64,000 bases of DNA from Phlebiopsis flavidoalba (GCA_035772785.1 JAOCPU010000017.1:434001-498000); one strand, 5' to 3'. Positions 46,100 to 58,705 are shown, counted from the stretch's first letter. A program made the numbers and translations. Notes: generated by a model from the letters alone, not told the origin.

Positions 46100-49000
46100 T
46101 TATATCTCAGGATGGGCGAACCAACTGCGCAAATGGTAGCGCAGATACGTAATCCTGCGAATTTGCGGGGCTGGGAAGCGCGCACGCCGCCCGCCATGTA
46201 GTCTGTGCCTTGACCCCCCAACATGTTCGAAGAGGCGATAGAGCGGGCATCCCAGTCGTCGCCACGGTCCACGTATTGGTATACACGCGAAGATCATACT
46301 CCGATGCTCATTCTAGGGTGCAGTTTCGCAGGTCAGGTCACACTTAAACCTAAGGATGCCAAGACAATACCTTGTCAATAACCGGCGATGCGAATACCAC
46401 CCGCGACGACGTGCGCATCCACCTTCGTACCACCATACTCTTTGAGGTTCGTTCTCAGTACTGCCGATGTTTGAGGCCCTTGTAAACGTTCGGACAAAAT
46501 CCCAGTTGCATGTTGGCGGAGCGGACCATTGTGTGAACAGCTCTTGATTGAAGCGCAGTGGTGACCGAAGCGCTTCTCCAGGCGATTACCCGCGGCGTCG
46601 GCACGTTGCGAGTGGACGTGGGCCTGACGTGAGTTCGTCCTCTGTAGGATGTAGAAGTTGAAGTGTCGCGGTTGGGAGGAGGGAATTTTTTTTTTTAATT
46701 TTTTTTTTTGTTTAAAGGTCCTTGCGCAATAGGATCTTGAAGCCGAGGACGATTGAAGATCGGTGGTATATCGCCGCGATCCAGAGCGAAAGACATGAGG
46801 CCGAAACGAAGGCGCGATGGCTGGGGGAGCGCATCCGTTTAGTCCGTGACTCCGTGAACGGTGAATCCCGCCCACACCTACTCAAAATCATCCAGGCAGT
46901 TGCAATGAGCATTACCGAGGTGAGTAGACGAGTTGATGACGATGTTCCACGGTAACGCTAGAAATACGTCAGACGTCACAGACTAGAATAAGTTGAGGAA
47001 TACACTTACTCCACCAGTCTCAACGCGTGCGAAACAAAGACAAACATGAGCTTGGCGGTACTTGTACGACCCAGGAGCTGACCAAAAAGACACGGATGAG
47101 CGGCAGCAACTACAGAACAAGAGGGCGCGAGGGGGCGCGAAAACAAGCGGCCGACTGACGGTACCCATGAACAAACTGCATCACATGGGGTCTGAGGAAA
47201 CTTACTTCACGCTATAGGCCACATCGCTACAGAACATACCATATTAGACACTACACACCTGAAGTCGCATTGTTTTCGCAAGATCAATCGTCATAAGTAC
47301 GAACGCCAGGAAACTCACAAGTAGATAGCATATTGAAATAGTCGGGGGTTGTGTGTCCACGTGTCTCCGAATCTCGCGCAGCTGTGTACGCCCCGAGGGA
47401 AGCTAGTTAACCCCAGGAGGGTTGGGGTCGTTTCAACAGACATCGTTCGAGATCATAAAGAGATACGCCCCCACTGCTTCTTGAAAGAGATCCAGAGCAC
47501 AGTTGATAATTTGTTGCGCAAGATACGAAAAGCACTAGGAAGCCCCGTAGACTGGCCAACCGTTTAATCAAGGCCTACTGACTGCAAGATTCAGCGGAGA
47601 CATACGGGAAGTAGGTCAACCAATACGTAAGCCTGATCGATGTAGTGCCTACGATGTATAGTCCCTGGTATGAGTTCTGAAAAAAAAAATCAACATCTGG
47701 TGACGGACTGTGATCGGATAATGAGCTCACTGTCGAGTATCTCTCCAGAATATCGTGGATGCTTTCATGCTTGCCAATCTGAGTAGGACAATCTCTCTTG
47801 ATGTGCGCAGTCTATGTGATACGTTAGACACGTGCAACACAGTTTTACGGCCTCATAGACTTACTAAAGAGAACACCAATAAGCTTGTTGAAGATTACCA
47901 ACTGAGAGATTACCAAAAAGGCGAAGTATACGAGCAACGACAGCTCGATCAATAATCCGAGATTGTGTCGAGCGCGCCCCTGCATACTAGTTACTCGCGA
48001 CCACCACGCTAATGATGATTGGCGACTAAGAAGAACCCGAAGAACTAATGCTGAGACGGCAGGTGGCAGGACACCAGAAATGAAACGTGAAAGTTCCCGT
48101 GGATGCGTATCGACCATGATTGTAAGAAGGGTACGAAAGTTAGGTCAGCTACAATTGTGTAAAAGCCAGGTATGAGTAGCTATCAAGCAGTGGCACACAT
48201 ACCGATGCCGCAATGTGTTGGCGAGGATGGATATCGCGAACAGGAGGGATCGTGTTGAAAAAACAGACCGCGCTCAAGGAATATCCAACCCATGGTCTTC
48301 ATTGCCCCCGAATTTCACCTGGTGTCTTGTTCAAATTCCTCACAAATCTGGCCGTGTGTGAGGCCTCTACACGTTCGCGAAAATGAAACAGGACTCACGT
48401 AATATCCTATGGGATTGGGTGCCAGGGGTGATAGTCGCGCCTTTGACCACGTTTCCTCACTGAGCCCATGCTGGCCACAATGTGCGCGTAGGGCACTGCA
48501 GCCATCACGAAGCAAAACCATACTGTTCTCGGCTTTCTATATGTTGTCTATTTGCGCACGATACTCTTCGACTTTTGGCCCTTCAGTGCGCTGCCCAGCT
48601 TAGGCCCTGAAACATTTGTTACGCCGATAGTGTAATTCCGAAGGGTGAGGATACCCACGTGTAGAAGGTCAATCGGGCATCGACAGTTCGCCCTCCGCAG
48701 CACCAGAATCCACCAACGCGATGTTGTGGGCCGTTTCTTCGCGATCTTTCCCATCTTTTGAGGTACTTGACGAGGACAGCCTCCTAGCTCACGCCGAACT
48801 GATGTCTCGTTGTGGTACTCGATGCGATCAGGAAGTTCGCCACATGATGGCCAATGTGCGACGGAAGTGGTCGGTTAGGGTGCATGACGCTCTGGAAAAG
48901 GTCACGAATACCTCCGTCCGACTGGTATTTCCGGGGAACTTTGAGTAATCATGAGTGTCCGCGCGTAGAAAGACTTGATGTACTCCGGAGAGCGGAACCA

Positions 49001-49709
49001 CATCGTTGCAGTGTAGTCGCACAACGTCCGTCTCAGTTTCTTCCATACAAAGAACATGATCACGAATGTGATCACGTAGGTGGCTCCGACATGAACGAAA
49101 AGAATGTGGGTGTCGAGGTCACGTAAGGGGTGAGCAATGGAGAGTGCATCGCGGTCGGAGGACTTGACATTCTTCAAGTTGAACGTCACATTGACGGTAT
49201 GAGAAACAGCGCAGAGTGCCTAACGCCGATGATGGAGAACAGTAGACGCATCATGCGCAGGAAACGGAGGAAGATGGCAGCGTCCAGTCCAATCTTCTCA
49301 ATGAGGACCGGCTCTTTCGTGTGCAGAAGGGGTGAGACCCAGCCCAATACTGAGTCGGATATTGGAGGTGGTTTCTTGTCACCGACATGGTACTTGACTT
49401 TCGGTTCGTAGACAATCTATACCGGCTGGTGAGCATGAGGTCCACAGCCGGACCTCCGAGGACCGCGGGCAGAGCGTGTCCACCCATGAGGCGCGACTCA
49501 CTTGTTCCTTGGCCGCCAAGACGTTGAATATTATAATAGCACCAGCCTGCGGTCGACGATCAGCGATAGACTCTTGACATGTCAAAGGCACTGCGGAGTA
49601 ACTCACTGAAATGACCACCATAAGTGCAACGTGCGAGGCAACCGCGGCGGGCGCCAGCGTCCGCAGGTTAGCACTCTGGTCAATCAGGTCGCACCAAGTC
49701 GCCAGACAT
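46100..49709 (-). CDS. CSC1/OSCA (DUF221) calcium-permeable osmosensitive channel-like protein
   Basis: Multi-pass protein of the TMEM63/OSCA/CSC1 family, cation channels gated by osmotic or mechanical stress. The minus ATG at 49709-49707 (MSGDLV) leads into QSANLRTLAPAAVASHVALM (first helix), AGAIIIFNVL and the N-terminal linker VYEPKVKYHVGDKKPPP / VLGWVSPLL. Next come HILFVHVGATYVITFVIMFF, a cytosolic domain with RTLMITQ, GGRTVDAIDFYTAKI-like and a PTHRVGGFWCC-like stretch, then GWIFLERGLFF, FISGVLPPAVSALVL, YFAFLVISQLVIF and VYKYRQAHVCLCF-like helices, and SIVLGFKILLRK. The C-terminal tail has SQRADAAGNRLEKRFGH, EYGGTKVDAHVVAGGIRIAG and WDARSIASSNMLGGQG. The stop near 46100 is approximate. 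Frame breaks and introns are numerous, and an A-rich (plus-strand T-rich) tract interrupts the C-terminal part. Identity rests on the long ordered series of family blocks. Confidence 0.85.
46686..46709 (+). repeat. Double poly-T tract (11 T, AA, 11 T) inside the CSC1-like gene
   Basis: Two runs of 11 T separated by AA. On the gene's strand this is A-rich and encodes only Lys/Asn in frame, between the FKILLRK and HFNFYI blocks. It is likely an intron, or a tract whose true length is misjudged. Confidence 0.85.
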
Positions 49710-50639
49710 GGTGAGTGTAGAGAAAAGGAAAGAACGGTGGTGGGGTAGGAACGTTGAAAGGAGTGGGCGGTGGCGAGCACCGACAAAGGTCCAAGAGAGC
49801 CTGGGGACTCAGGCGCCTGGGAAAAAAAATCTTTTTTAGTGTGGTGAAAAAACAATATCGCAAGGTTAGAGTTCGCATCAAACAGCATCACAACATCGTA
49901 GTTACCACTTGTTACTAGGTCAGAGTCGCTACTTACCACAGTTTCTCTCAGTAAGAACAAACTCTGCTTACAACGTAGGCATTGTTTTCCCGTTGCACAG
50001 TTGTGCATACCCCATCCCCGGCATTGTTGTCCATCCGACTCCTTGCAACGGTGAGAATTGGCCGTTGCAGTGGTTGCGGCGAACGCCCTCATCGTCAGTG
50101 ATGCATCATTGCCTTCCGTTTTCCCACCATGTCACGACGGTTGGACTCGTTCGTGCAAACGATCCGAAAACCATCCTCCTGAAAAAAAAAAAACTGTTGT
50201 ACTTCGCCAAGAAAATCCGAGATCCCGTGGCTCCTCTATCCTTCATCTAGCGAATGATTTTTTCGCGCGACCAGCGAGGCTTGAAGCCCGCAAGGCCGTC
50301 GCGCATCTCCGGAACGTGGTCCACGGCCAGAAGCGTGCAAACCCATGAGATGTTCAGCCTGGGGCGATGCATGGTGCTGAAGCCAGACGGGACCGGACTG
50401 GCGGGTGAGGAACGACTTTGAGGTGAGGCTAAGGGAATGAAGACGACGGCGCGAAGTACGGGAGTATGAAGGTTTTGAGGGGTCATGGCAGGCTGAGGGC
50501 ACTATCGATGCAGTCAGTCATCGTTAGCGATGGTACGTAAATGAATTAAAAAAACTTAGCTCTTCCTGTTCTAAATTCACGCGGTGGCTTCACAGTGATG
50601 CGCGTCGTCGGTCTTAGGTATGGAGGTGAACGGGTTGGG
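49710..50639. other. Upstream region of the CSC1-like gene
   Basis: Contains the CSC1 promoter. A 237-codon minus frame (49379-50092) runs through the first CSC1 exon and on upstream, but its upstream part shows no family sequence and is not taken as coding. A plus 113-codon frame (49909-50250) overlaps it. Confidence 0.4.
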
Positions 50640-52385
50640 CCCCGCTAGGTTCAACCATATAGAGACGTGTGCTCGCGAAGCTTGCCGATGAGGAGTTCCG
50701 GCTCAGCGACTAAATTGAAGAACTTGTTACCTCACTTCGTTCGCTGGATGATATTCTTGCCACCTCTTCGTGCAGAACTTGCTGCCTTGAAGCAGCCCCA
50801 AAGCCTGTATCGAAACTAGCAAGGCTACCGATAAGAAGCCCCCCGACTACGATGCCCTTGTCAGCTCCTCACTGGATATCGGGAGAGGCGAAGCGTCTCG
50901 TCACCGCCAGGGGAGAAGGCAATAACAAGTGTCAAACTCAATATTCAGAAATTTTAGCAGAGTTTCAACCGAGGGCAGTCTCCCCGGGGCAGAGCAAGGA
51001 CAGCTTCGCCGTCTCAACCGACGATAGAAACGAGCCCTGGTCTTGCTTTATAGGTGTGTGTCACTTCTGGTTCCCGGCTACCATTACGCCCATCTCCCAG
51101 CGGTCTCACGAAGGCTGTAGTCGGACGAACTACGAATTTTCATGAGGCAAGGGTGAGTCTCCATCCTTGTCATTCATTGTACCCGCATACTTCAATAGAA
51201 CCGATGTTCGGTCGCTCTTGCCTAAGATGAAACTTTGTTGTGTCGATTTTTCTACAAACTGGATGAGTGGGCGGATCGCATTCGCGCCCTCGGATGACCA
51301 TTTCGGCACATTTCTGCCGACATTATCTTCTCTCTGAGGCTCTATCCCCATGCCGTCATCTTCGTTTCACACCTCTATGTCTCCTGTCGTTGGACCCTTC
51401 GATTAACCTTTCACCCTCTCAGGACTCTGCCTCGATGGTCTTGCTATGACGAGCTGCTTTGATCTGCCTGCAGCCCTATGGGGCCTAGACTCCCTCGCTG
51501 GCACTTATCAAAATCAGGCTCTCTAAAAGGGATATCTATTGCCCAGTGGCTTGCTTATGACACGTCAAGTTAGCCGGATTTGGGTGGATACGATCTCGAG
51601 GCGCGTCTAGCCACGATCAGGCTGTGCACGCCTCGAGGATACCGCGCGACAACTATGTATAGTGGGGTGCAACGAGTTTCTGGTTTCATCTAGGAAGCCT
51701 GCTTGAAAGTGCATGTCGAACATACCCCTGCCGTATAACCTCCCCGCGGTCTCATGAAAAAACATCCCCAAACCCTGTTCTCTTCCCACCGCGACCTACT
51801 ATGAGCGCATCGACCAGTGGCTGTCACACACCGAGGTATGTCCTGCCTATGCGTTCGCCGCTTGCTGTTATCGTCTAACCGCTCGGCCTCTGTAGATGAT
51901 GGACTTTGACCAGCAGTTGTCCCAGCTTCTGGGAAAGTATGTCCCTTCAGAATGCCTGGATTACGGTCCCAGACATGGTGCGTGTTATACGACGTCATCC
52001 GTGGCAGAGATTGAGCAATCTTGCTGGGACAGTCAAGCGCATGCGCGGACACAATGCCTAGTCCACCCGCGGCGCAGGACGACCTTCATGTCCGACTCGT
52101 CCGACACAGAGGACTCCCACTACCAAGCACGTTGCCCGTCCCCCCTTCTGCTGTCGGCGCCCTGCTTACCTTCGATGACCTTGACCTTCATTTCAACGTT
52201 AAAGCCAAATCCCCCAAAGCCAAAGCACACCGAAAAGCGCGCCATGCGGCTGCGGACTTCTACAAGCTATTCGCGAACCAATTGACCTCGGACCGCACTT
52301 CCCTAACACCGGCGGCGAATATCTGGAAGCTATCTTCACTCACCGCGAGGTGTTTCACGCCTTCCCCCAGGGACACCGCGGACTA
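50640..52385 (+). other. Possible plus-strand gene, unidentified
   Basis: Protein-like pieces on the plus strand suggest a frame-broken gene. They are IEELVTSLRSLDDILA (about 50718), GEAKRLVTARGEGNNK (50883), KDETLLCRFFYKLDEWADRI (about 51225, one shift), YYERIDQWLSHTE followed by a clean GT-AG intron (about 51835-51895), then MMDFDQQLSQLLGKYVPSEC, FDDLDLHFNVKAKSPKAKAH and RKARHAAADFYKLFANQL, with a stop near 52383. No domain was recognised. The intron between HTE and MMDFD and the charged, helical character are the best evidence that it is real. Confidence 0.3.
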
Positions 52386-52840
52386 GCTGTGTGGCGCAGT
52401 GGGCTTCAGCGACATTGCGAGCTGCCCTCGAGAAGCGGGCATGGAGGGCAGACCGGGATGCGGACTATCGAGAGCGGTCGCTGCGCGTTAGACACGAGTC
52501 TTGGGTAATTGCGAATATAGGGGCATGTGGTGAAAACTAATTGGATATCTCTGTATTTCTACCTTGTGGCTTCGTCGTTGTCGTTCTATACTTACATCGC
52601 TACAGTCGCAAGTCGACTGTAAATGTCTCTCGTAATGTACCATTCTAAATCGTCGATTGTGTCGACCAATAGATGATGATACCGATGGTCTCCAGCGTGC
52701 ACGTGACTGTGACTGGTCGAGTATGTGGGAGCGCAGAGTAGTAATCGAGTCTCGACCAGTATTTATTCATGTAGACCAGCGGCTCGAGCGCTTTCACGTA
52801 GATGTGCATATCATGATTATGCCAGGACTGTTCGACCACA

Positions 52841-54182
52841 CTACGCAATATCGACCCGCACACCCTCTTGCGCGCTTCTCCTGATCGCATCTACGATTAT
52901 ATGTACCTTCACCGCGTCGATCCAAAGTAAAGTAGTGCCCTTCGGGTCCTTTAGACGTACTCCTCCCATGCCGATTGAAGGTTCCCAGTGGACGTTGACT
53001 AGCTCATGCGTAGGCTCCCATTTCTCCCCATTGAAGAGGACACTGTCCGGATGGTGGACATGGAAGAATAGAAAGAATAGAGATTTTCCCTCCATCCTGA
53101 TAGCACCCTCCTCGCCATCGATAATCCACTCAAATGGTACGCGTCCAGGCTTCGCCGTGGAGAGGCCAGCCCGAAGGTGTATCGAGAACACCGCTCCCGA
53201 GACGAGTGTACCGGTAACTGCGACTTGGTCTTCTGAAGTCCGTGAAAATCTTCTTGCCGGTAGGTTGCTGGGTACCATCAAGGAGCTCTGCCTCTGTGAA
53301 GAGGTTGCCAAGAGTTGCCGAGATGGAGGGCGATGTCACCCAATGCATATCTAAGGCCTGCGACCAGGTGTCCGCCAGCGATATCGAGATACGACGCCCC
53401 TACGAGATGATGCATTTAGAGCCCGAATCGAGTGACTCAAGCCGTGGCCACGTACCTCCCACTATCAGCATCGAGAGCGTATGTGCTACGCTCTTGAATC
53501 CAAGGACCCCAATACCCGAGCTCCTTCGGTGTGATTCCATGCTGTGGTGATTGTGAGTATTCGGCGAACCTTTTCCACGATTATTTGCCTCACGATTGTA
53601 GTACCAACCACCCGCCCGATCTTTCCGGCTCTGATCGCCTCTGCAACCTTTAGTCGGAACGGACCAGAAGGAAGGTGTCTAAGGTCGGCAAGCCACGGAT
53701 CGCAACGAGTGTGCACACACATACTGCTCGCAGTGCGGGGCTCTGCATTGCTTGTGCTCCAACAATACCCTGATCCCCGATTGCTTTGCCAATTCCGCAA
53801 GCTCCTTCGTCTCGTCTAACCTCCGCCCAAGCGGCCATTTTTCAACAAAGACCGCCTTCCTTGCCTTTGGCCATGGCAGGAAGGGCAGCTATCTTGTGGT
53901 CGGTGGACCTTGACTGCAACAACGACCACCATGTCACTTCGGGGTCGTTAGCGATTTCTTCATATCGGATGGACCGTGGTAAGCTTTGATAGGATATCCG
54001 GCTTGAGAAGAATATTTCTCCGCCGTTGCTTGCGCAGATTCGGCGGACCGCGTACAGACACTGCAGCGATCTTGTACTTAGAGGAAAGCGCAGAAGGAGG
54101 AAGTAGCGGCGCGACCAAGTTTGCAGCCCAGCCACCAGATACGGAGAGGCGCGATGAAGCCAAGGCGGATTGGTGATGCCAT
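52841..54182 (-). CDS. Gfo/Idh/MocA-family oxidoreductase, Gal80-like
   Basis: NAD(P)-binding Rossmann protein with a C-terminal alpha/beta domain. Family members are sugar dehydrogenases, and one branch is the yeast Gal80 repressor. The minus ATG at 54182-54180 gives MASPIRLGFI, followed by GGWAANLVAPLLPPS (nucleotide-binding turn) and KYKIAAVS. Then come YEEIANDPEVTWWSLLQS and DHKIAALPAMAKGK, where the next block reads as VFVEWPLG-like, the conserved catalytic-loop motif of the Gal80 branch (about 53810-53860). Further marks are VAEAIRAGKIGRVVGTTIV, EDQVAVTGTLVSGAVFSIHL, FEWIIDGEEGAIRMEG and the C-terminal DAVKVHIIVDAIRRSAQEGV, RVDIA, then TAG (52841-52843). Several one-base shifts lie in the first half. 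Whether it is a regulator or an enzyme cannot be decided from sequence, and no galactose gene is next to it. Confidence 0.85.
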
Positions 54183-55828
54183 GATAAAGTGCTAGTTGGC
54201 GAAAGGGGGAGTTGACTGTGGGGTCCTGGGATTGAGAAGGGCTGCATAGCTGCCTTTATGACACGGCAAGCAGACCGCCCGGTCGAGGTGATCTATAGGT
54301 GATTTAACACACGCATGAATAAGCAACTAGGTTCGGCATGCGGACTGGACTGACCCCTCATGAAAACCCTGACGGGCGCTGTACACGTTCTAACAACGGG
54401 AGAAACTGCACCTTATCATCCGAGGGGCGAGTTACAATTGCTTCCTTTCTATCAAAGCTCTCAGTGCGGCGTGGTCCTATTGCGACATTCTCGTTGTCTA
54501 CGTGCACGAACCGAGTTATGATATCTCTATTGATTCTTGAGAGCTCTTTGCGAGCTGTATTCGATGTCTGTACGTTCGGCTAAGCCTGGCTAGCCGCTTT
54601 GACAAGAACTCAGATAAATCGATGCCAGGCGTATATGTACATGATGTACTTACCCTAAGGTAGCTTCTCACGAGTGGCTCAATAGACGAGTGGCAGAATG
54701 TGTAGAACAGAATACCCGCAAGAGGATTAGAGTGTGATACAAGCCTTCTGGACGGGATTTGGACCGAATCTTTGGCATAGTGAAGTGAGTAGTGGCAGAT
54801 GACAATGTGCTACAGTCACTGAGCGGGCATTTCAGGGAAGAAGTACAAACCGCGGCTCAAGCGCCACAGTAGCTGTCTGGTCACTTGAGAGACGTATACA
54901 CGAAGATTTTTGGGTCTCTTACCACTTTTCAGCTGGCCTCGGTTACTCACCTCGAGTGAATGACCAGATATCGAGCCTTCATGAATTCATGAGCAGAGTC
55001 GGCGTCGCGGTCGCGGTGCCGCATCACCGCTCCCACGTGGATGTCCGGATCTTCGGGCGGCCTTCGGCCGCCCCGACAACGACAGCGCTTGAGAAAAACA
55101 ATGGCCTTTGCGAAGGGTCACATCGTCATTGGGATGAAGATTACTCTGAGTAGATCATTCGAATTGGAGGTTGCATGTGTTGTAAGCCATTTCTTATGCC
55201 CGTTTCTCTCTCATGCTTCCGTACTGACAGCAACGTATCCAGACGACCCAAGCCATCTGTTGTAGTCTTCACTGACAGCATGGCAATGTTTAGCCCATTT
55301 CCAAACTTGCACTTGCGCAGCCCTATGGCATCATGGTGCTGAGAACTGTACTTGACTTGGGGTAGGTCCGAAAAAAAGGGTGGGTAGCTTAACCCACCTC
55401 CCGCGAGATCGCTGGGTTCAATTTTCGACGGCGACCGTGGCGTGACAGTATAGGACAATGCATGCATACATTCGACGCTAGCCGAGCTCCATCTTTCACA
55501 GCGTTCTCCGATGCCGTGCAACACGAATCAGTGTCAGGCTGATCGCACATCAATCACGACGCGTTTACTTGCAACTCCACGAGAATTTCCGGCCCTCATC
55601 GAAGGTTTAGTCGTTACCGGTATCGCTTTAAAACCACAGGCGTTGGGAGCAGATGAAACACAAGCGCGACGAGTCGCTTATAAGAGACTTCGTAGAGCTA
55701 AATGACAACTACCAACCTTTCATCCCTAAACTCTACACAGGACCTCGCTGTTCATGCCTATCAGTGAGTGATTGTCACATTCCTTCATTTCTATTTAACT
55801 CTGGGCCCTTTAGCGAGACCATCCCATC
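54183..55828. other. Spacer upstream of the tandem membrane genes
   Basis: About 1.6 kb. The frames at 54956-55265 (plus) and 55141-55524 (minus, 127 codons) show no motif. Part of the right side may belong to the 5' end of the first tandem gene. A perfect GC-rich hairpin lies at 55055-55073. Confidence 0.35.
55055..55073 (+). repeat. Perfect GC-rich hairpin, 8-bp stem, TTC loop
   Basis: GGGCGGCC-TTC-GGCCGCCC is a perfect inverted repeat. It could form a stable stem-loop in RNA or DNA, but its role is unknown. Confidence 0.75.
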
Positions 55829-56913
55829 ATGTCTTGTCAACCGACCAAGACGCAAGCGATGATCCGTATCCTACTCACCTATCCTTACCCATGATCGACT
55901 TTCCAAGGAAGGGGCATGTTTTTGTCGAGACACCCCGCGCCTATTTCTCGAGTTGAAACAAGGCGAAGCGATGCCAGTAACACTTCTATCTGAGCCTCAC
56001 AGCCCAGAATATCACATGCAGGCTGCGCTACAAGCCTTACAAACAGCCACAACCTCGTAAACGTGGGTTTGTTCGACCCGAAGTGGTGAATACCAACCTC
56101 ACACGAGCCTTCAGTCACCCAGGCGGAGCAAGACGCACGGGACGACGAGTCCCGAAAGAAAGTCTTAAAGGAGTTGATGACCTCTTGGAATGATCGTCTT
56201 ACAAATATTTCCGTGATTGTGAGTTCTATAATAGACCATGCGATGAAATCACTTATCTTAGGCGTATATGCTACAGACGACATTCTTTGCAGCTATAGAG
56301 GCTCAGGTTCTTGACATCCTCAGTCCGGACCCTTCGTCACCGTCATTGTCCGCCGTCGGGCGCACGGCGGCAGTCACCCTATCTAGTGCATTGGTAGTGC
56401 ACCTCTTTGCCGGTACGTTCTGCGCCGTGACGTTTGCCATGCAAACAAAACCATAATCATATATTTGCAGCCACGATCTCGTTCATCGCGGCTTTCTTTC
56501 TGGTGCGGGTACCGCGTTCGTGAAGCGAGTCGAGCAGAGCACAAGGTGGAAAAGGAGCTAGAATCTAACAGCAAATTCAAAAACTCCAGTTCATCCAGAC
56601 CCGAACTCCAGGGGCCCCGCCGCCGAGGTCTCAGATCCAGTCATCTTCTCCCGCCAACCCACATTCTCTGGAGGAAGTTGGCCCATTCCGTAGGGGGAAG
56701 CCTCCTACAAAGCTGTTAGAGCATTGCCACACTCTCTGCATGATCCTGGCCGCGGTTGGTTTTATTCTCGCGAAGATCGGGGTGTTGTGCTACATCTGGG
56801 CTGCACTGCCAGTCAGTGCCTGTGTCGTCGGCTCGGCATTTATGGGCCTGTGCATTATCGGCTTTTCTTTGCGCTGTCGTGCTACCCGCAGGCATGTCAC
56901 TCGATTCTCCTAG
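55829..56913 (+). CDS. Agaricomycete multi-pass membrane protein, tandem copy A
   Basis: Recognisable blocks begin with EQDARDDESRKKVLKELM and SWNDRLTNISVI, then a 58-nt intron (56219-56276). The first hydrophobic part follows (TTFFAAIEAQVLDILSPD, ALVVHLFA, a second intron, TISFIAAFFLVRYRVREASR) with a charged linker (AEHKVEKELESNSKF). After a Pro-rich stretch come NPHSLEEVGPFRRG, LLEHCHTLCMILAAVGFILA, IGVLCYIWAALPVSACVVG and a basic end RATRRHVTRFS before TAG (56911-56913). This is about four helices, two before and two after a cytosolic linker. Function is unknown; similar proteins occur as multi-copy families in Agaricomycetes. The start at 55829 is a guess, since the N-terminal 250 bases are poorly defined. 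The neighbour at 57454 is a clear paralogue with an intron at the same place. Confidence 0.6.
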
Positions 56914-57453
56914 TCACGCCGTAGGGTGACTCTTGATTCCATCACATTACATTACAAGGCTTTGCCACATATCATATGGAATTTCCTCTGAGATGAGTTG
57001 TCGCGCCGAGACGCAGCACGCTGTCAATGCATGCACACATCGGAGACATCTCGAGCTCGAGAGTGCATCATGAGAGCTTCAAATTCCTTTATCGTAAATC
57101 CGCTGCAAATTCATTTAGGTAGTTCGCTAACTTGACGGAATCGCCCTGACCATACTCGTTTGTCCAATATTGTGACAGAGACGGCTCACACAGCTTGTTT
57201 GGAAACAACGCGGTGTGGCTGCGTGCTTATGTGACATTGAATCTGCTGTGCAAGTCAGTACATATACGCTAGCGTCACTAGTCATCTTTGCTTGATGGGC
57301 ATGCGACAGGCTCCCACCCCTTCTTCATCAAACCCCCATGATCCTGAGGGTTATAAGCATAATGTTTGGTGACAGATGCTCTCACCTTCCTCGACGCCTC
57401 CGCTCCCAATCTAAATGGCTGTGGTGGGCTGTGTTATGGTCGAGCATCGAGCT

Positions 57454-58705
57454 ATGGAGTCTGATGTATTCGTCACAGCTAGTGACGTTTATTTAACAGA
57501 AACAGAAGAAAACAGCATACAGGCTGACGACTACCCGAATACCTACGGGACTGGCAATCCTTCCAACGTCACAGCCTATGCGGCGCAGAATATATACAGT
57601 GGACACCTCCCAGAGAGATGTCTCGGAGGGGTACGGGTATAAGCGACCCCTCACACACAGCGCGCCGCCCAATGGGCAATGGCATGTTCAATATACAACT
57701 GCAACCTCTCCCTAATGGTACTCGTAAAATGTTGGGTGGCGAGATGTAATGACTGAAAACGTGCATGGGAGGCTGATTATTGTCTACAGGGAGCCAGCAG
57801 GATCAGGACATGCAGGATGAACAAGCTCGCCAAAAAGCCATGAAGGAACTGGTTGGCTCCTCGGATGGATCGCCTTCAGCTCATCAGTGTGATAGTGAGC
57901 GTGTTTAGATACAGTAACTTGCTCATACTCAGGCTCGTATTCAGACAACCTTCTTTGCCGCAATAGAGTCCCAATAGTTGGGTATCGTAACGCCCGACGA
58001 CCGATCCTAGTAATGTATCACACATCCAGCGAGCTTCTGTAGCGCACACTGTCGAGCTCTCTGGTAATTCACGTCTTCGCAGGCATGTACTTTGTATTAA
58101 AATCTCATCTGTCATTGACCGGGTCATGCAGAGCTATTCTCTCTTTCGGAGCCGCGTTCTTTCTGGTCAGGTTCAGAGTGCACGAAGCCAATCGCCAAGA
58201 GCACAAAGTAGAATCAGGGCATCAAGCAAATAGCTCTGGTAAACCTGGTGGGGGTGCAGAAAGCACAGTGAAAAGACACAGACCTCTGCGTCAAACGACG
58301 CACCAATCTGGTCCTCAAATCCACGACTCGAGCAGGTCGGGCCGTTCCGCAGAGGCAACCCACCGACGCACCTATTGGAGACATGTCACACATTGTGCAT
58401 GATTTTCTCCGTCCCTCGGGTTCTTCCTCGCGATGGTAGGTGTAATTTGTTATGCTTGGGCGATGCTCCCAATCAGTTCGCAAATCCTTTGCACAGTCAG
58501 CATCGGGATATGCTTGCTGTCGTCTCTCATAGCGATCTTTTTGCCTCAGAGCTGCTCGATGTTTGCGCCCGTTCACGTCGTTGACAAACTCCGGGACCAG
58601 CTATCCTCAATACCAGAGCTAGGCCGATTTAGCACGCGTACCTTGTATACCCACATGCGCCCAGATACCACGTCATTCTTGTCTGTGAGAGACGATACGA
58701 TGTAA
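57454..58705 (+). CDS. Agaricomycete multi-pass membrane protein, tandem copy B
   Basis: Paralogue of the gene just upstream. The start MESDVFVTASDVYLTETEE at 57454 is the best ATG but not certain. Shared blocks: DEQARQKAMKELVGS, WMDRLQLISVI, a 50-nt intron (57895-57944) at the same codon as in copy A, then TTFFAAIESQ, a damaged first helix pair, AAFFLVRFRVHEANRQEHKV, linker, IHDSSRSGRS / NPPTHLLE-type region, CHTLCMIFS, FFLAMVGVICYAWAMLPISS and LLSSLIAIFLPQS, ending SFLSVRDDTM before TAA (58703-58705). Frame breaks and in-frame stops between 57960 and 58080 are denser than in copy A. This copy may be a real pseudogene, or simply noisier sequence. Confidence 0.55.

Noticed and set aside
49712..50092. 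Upstream extension of the CSC1 first exon to give a 237-codon frame
   Set aside because: The extension shows no CSC1-family sequence, while the ATG at 49709 directly precedes the conserved first helix.
55653..55828. Earlier start for tandem copy A (MKHKRDESLIRDFVEL)
   Set aside because: No matching sequence upstream of copy B, so it is not supported as part of the shared gene.
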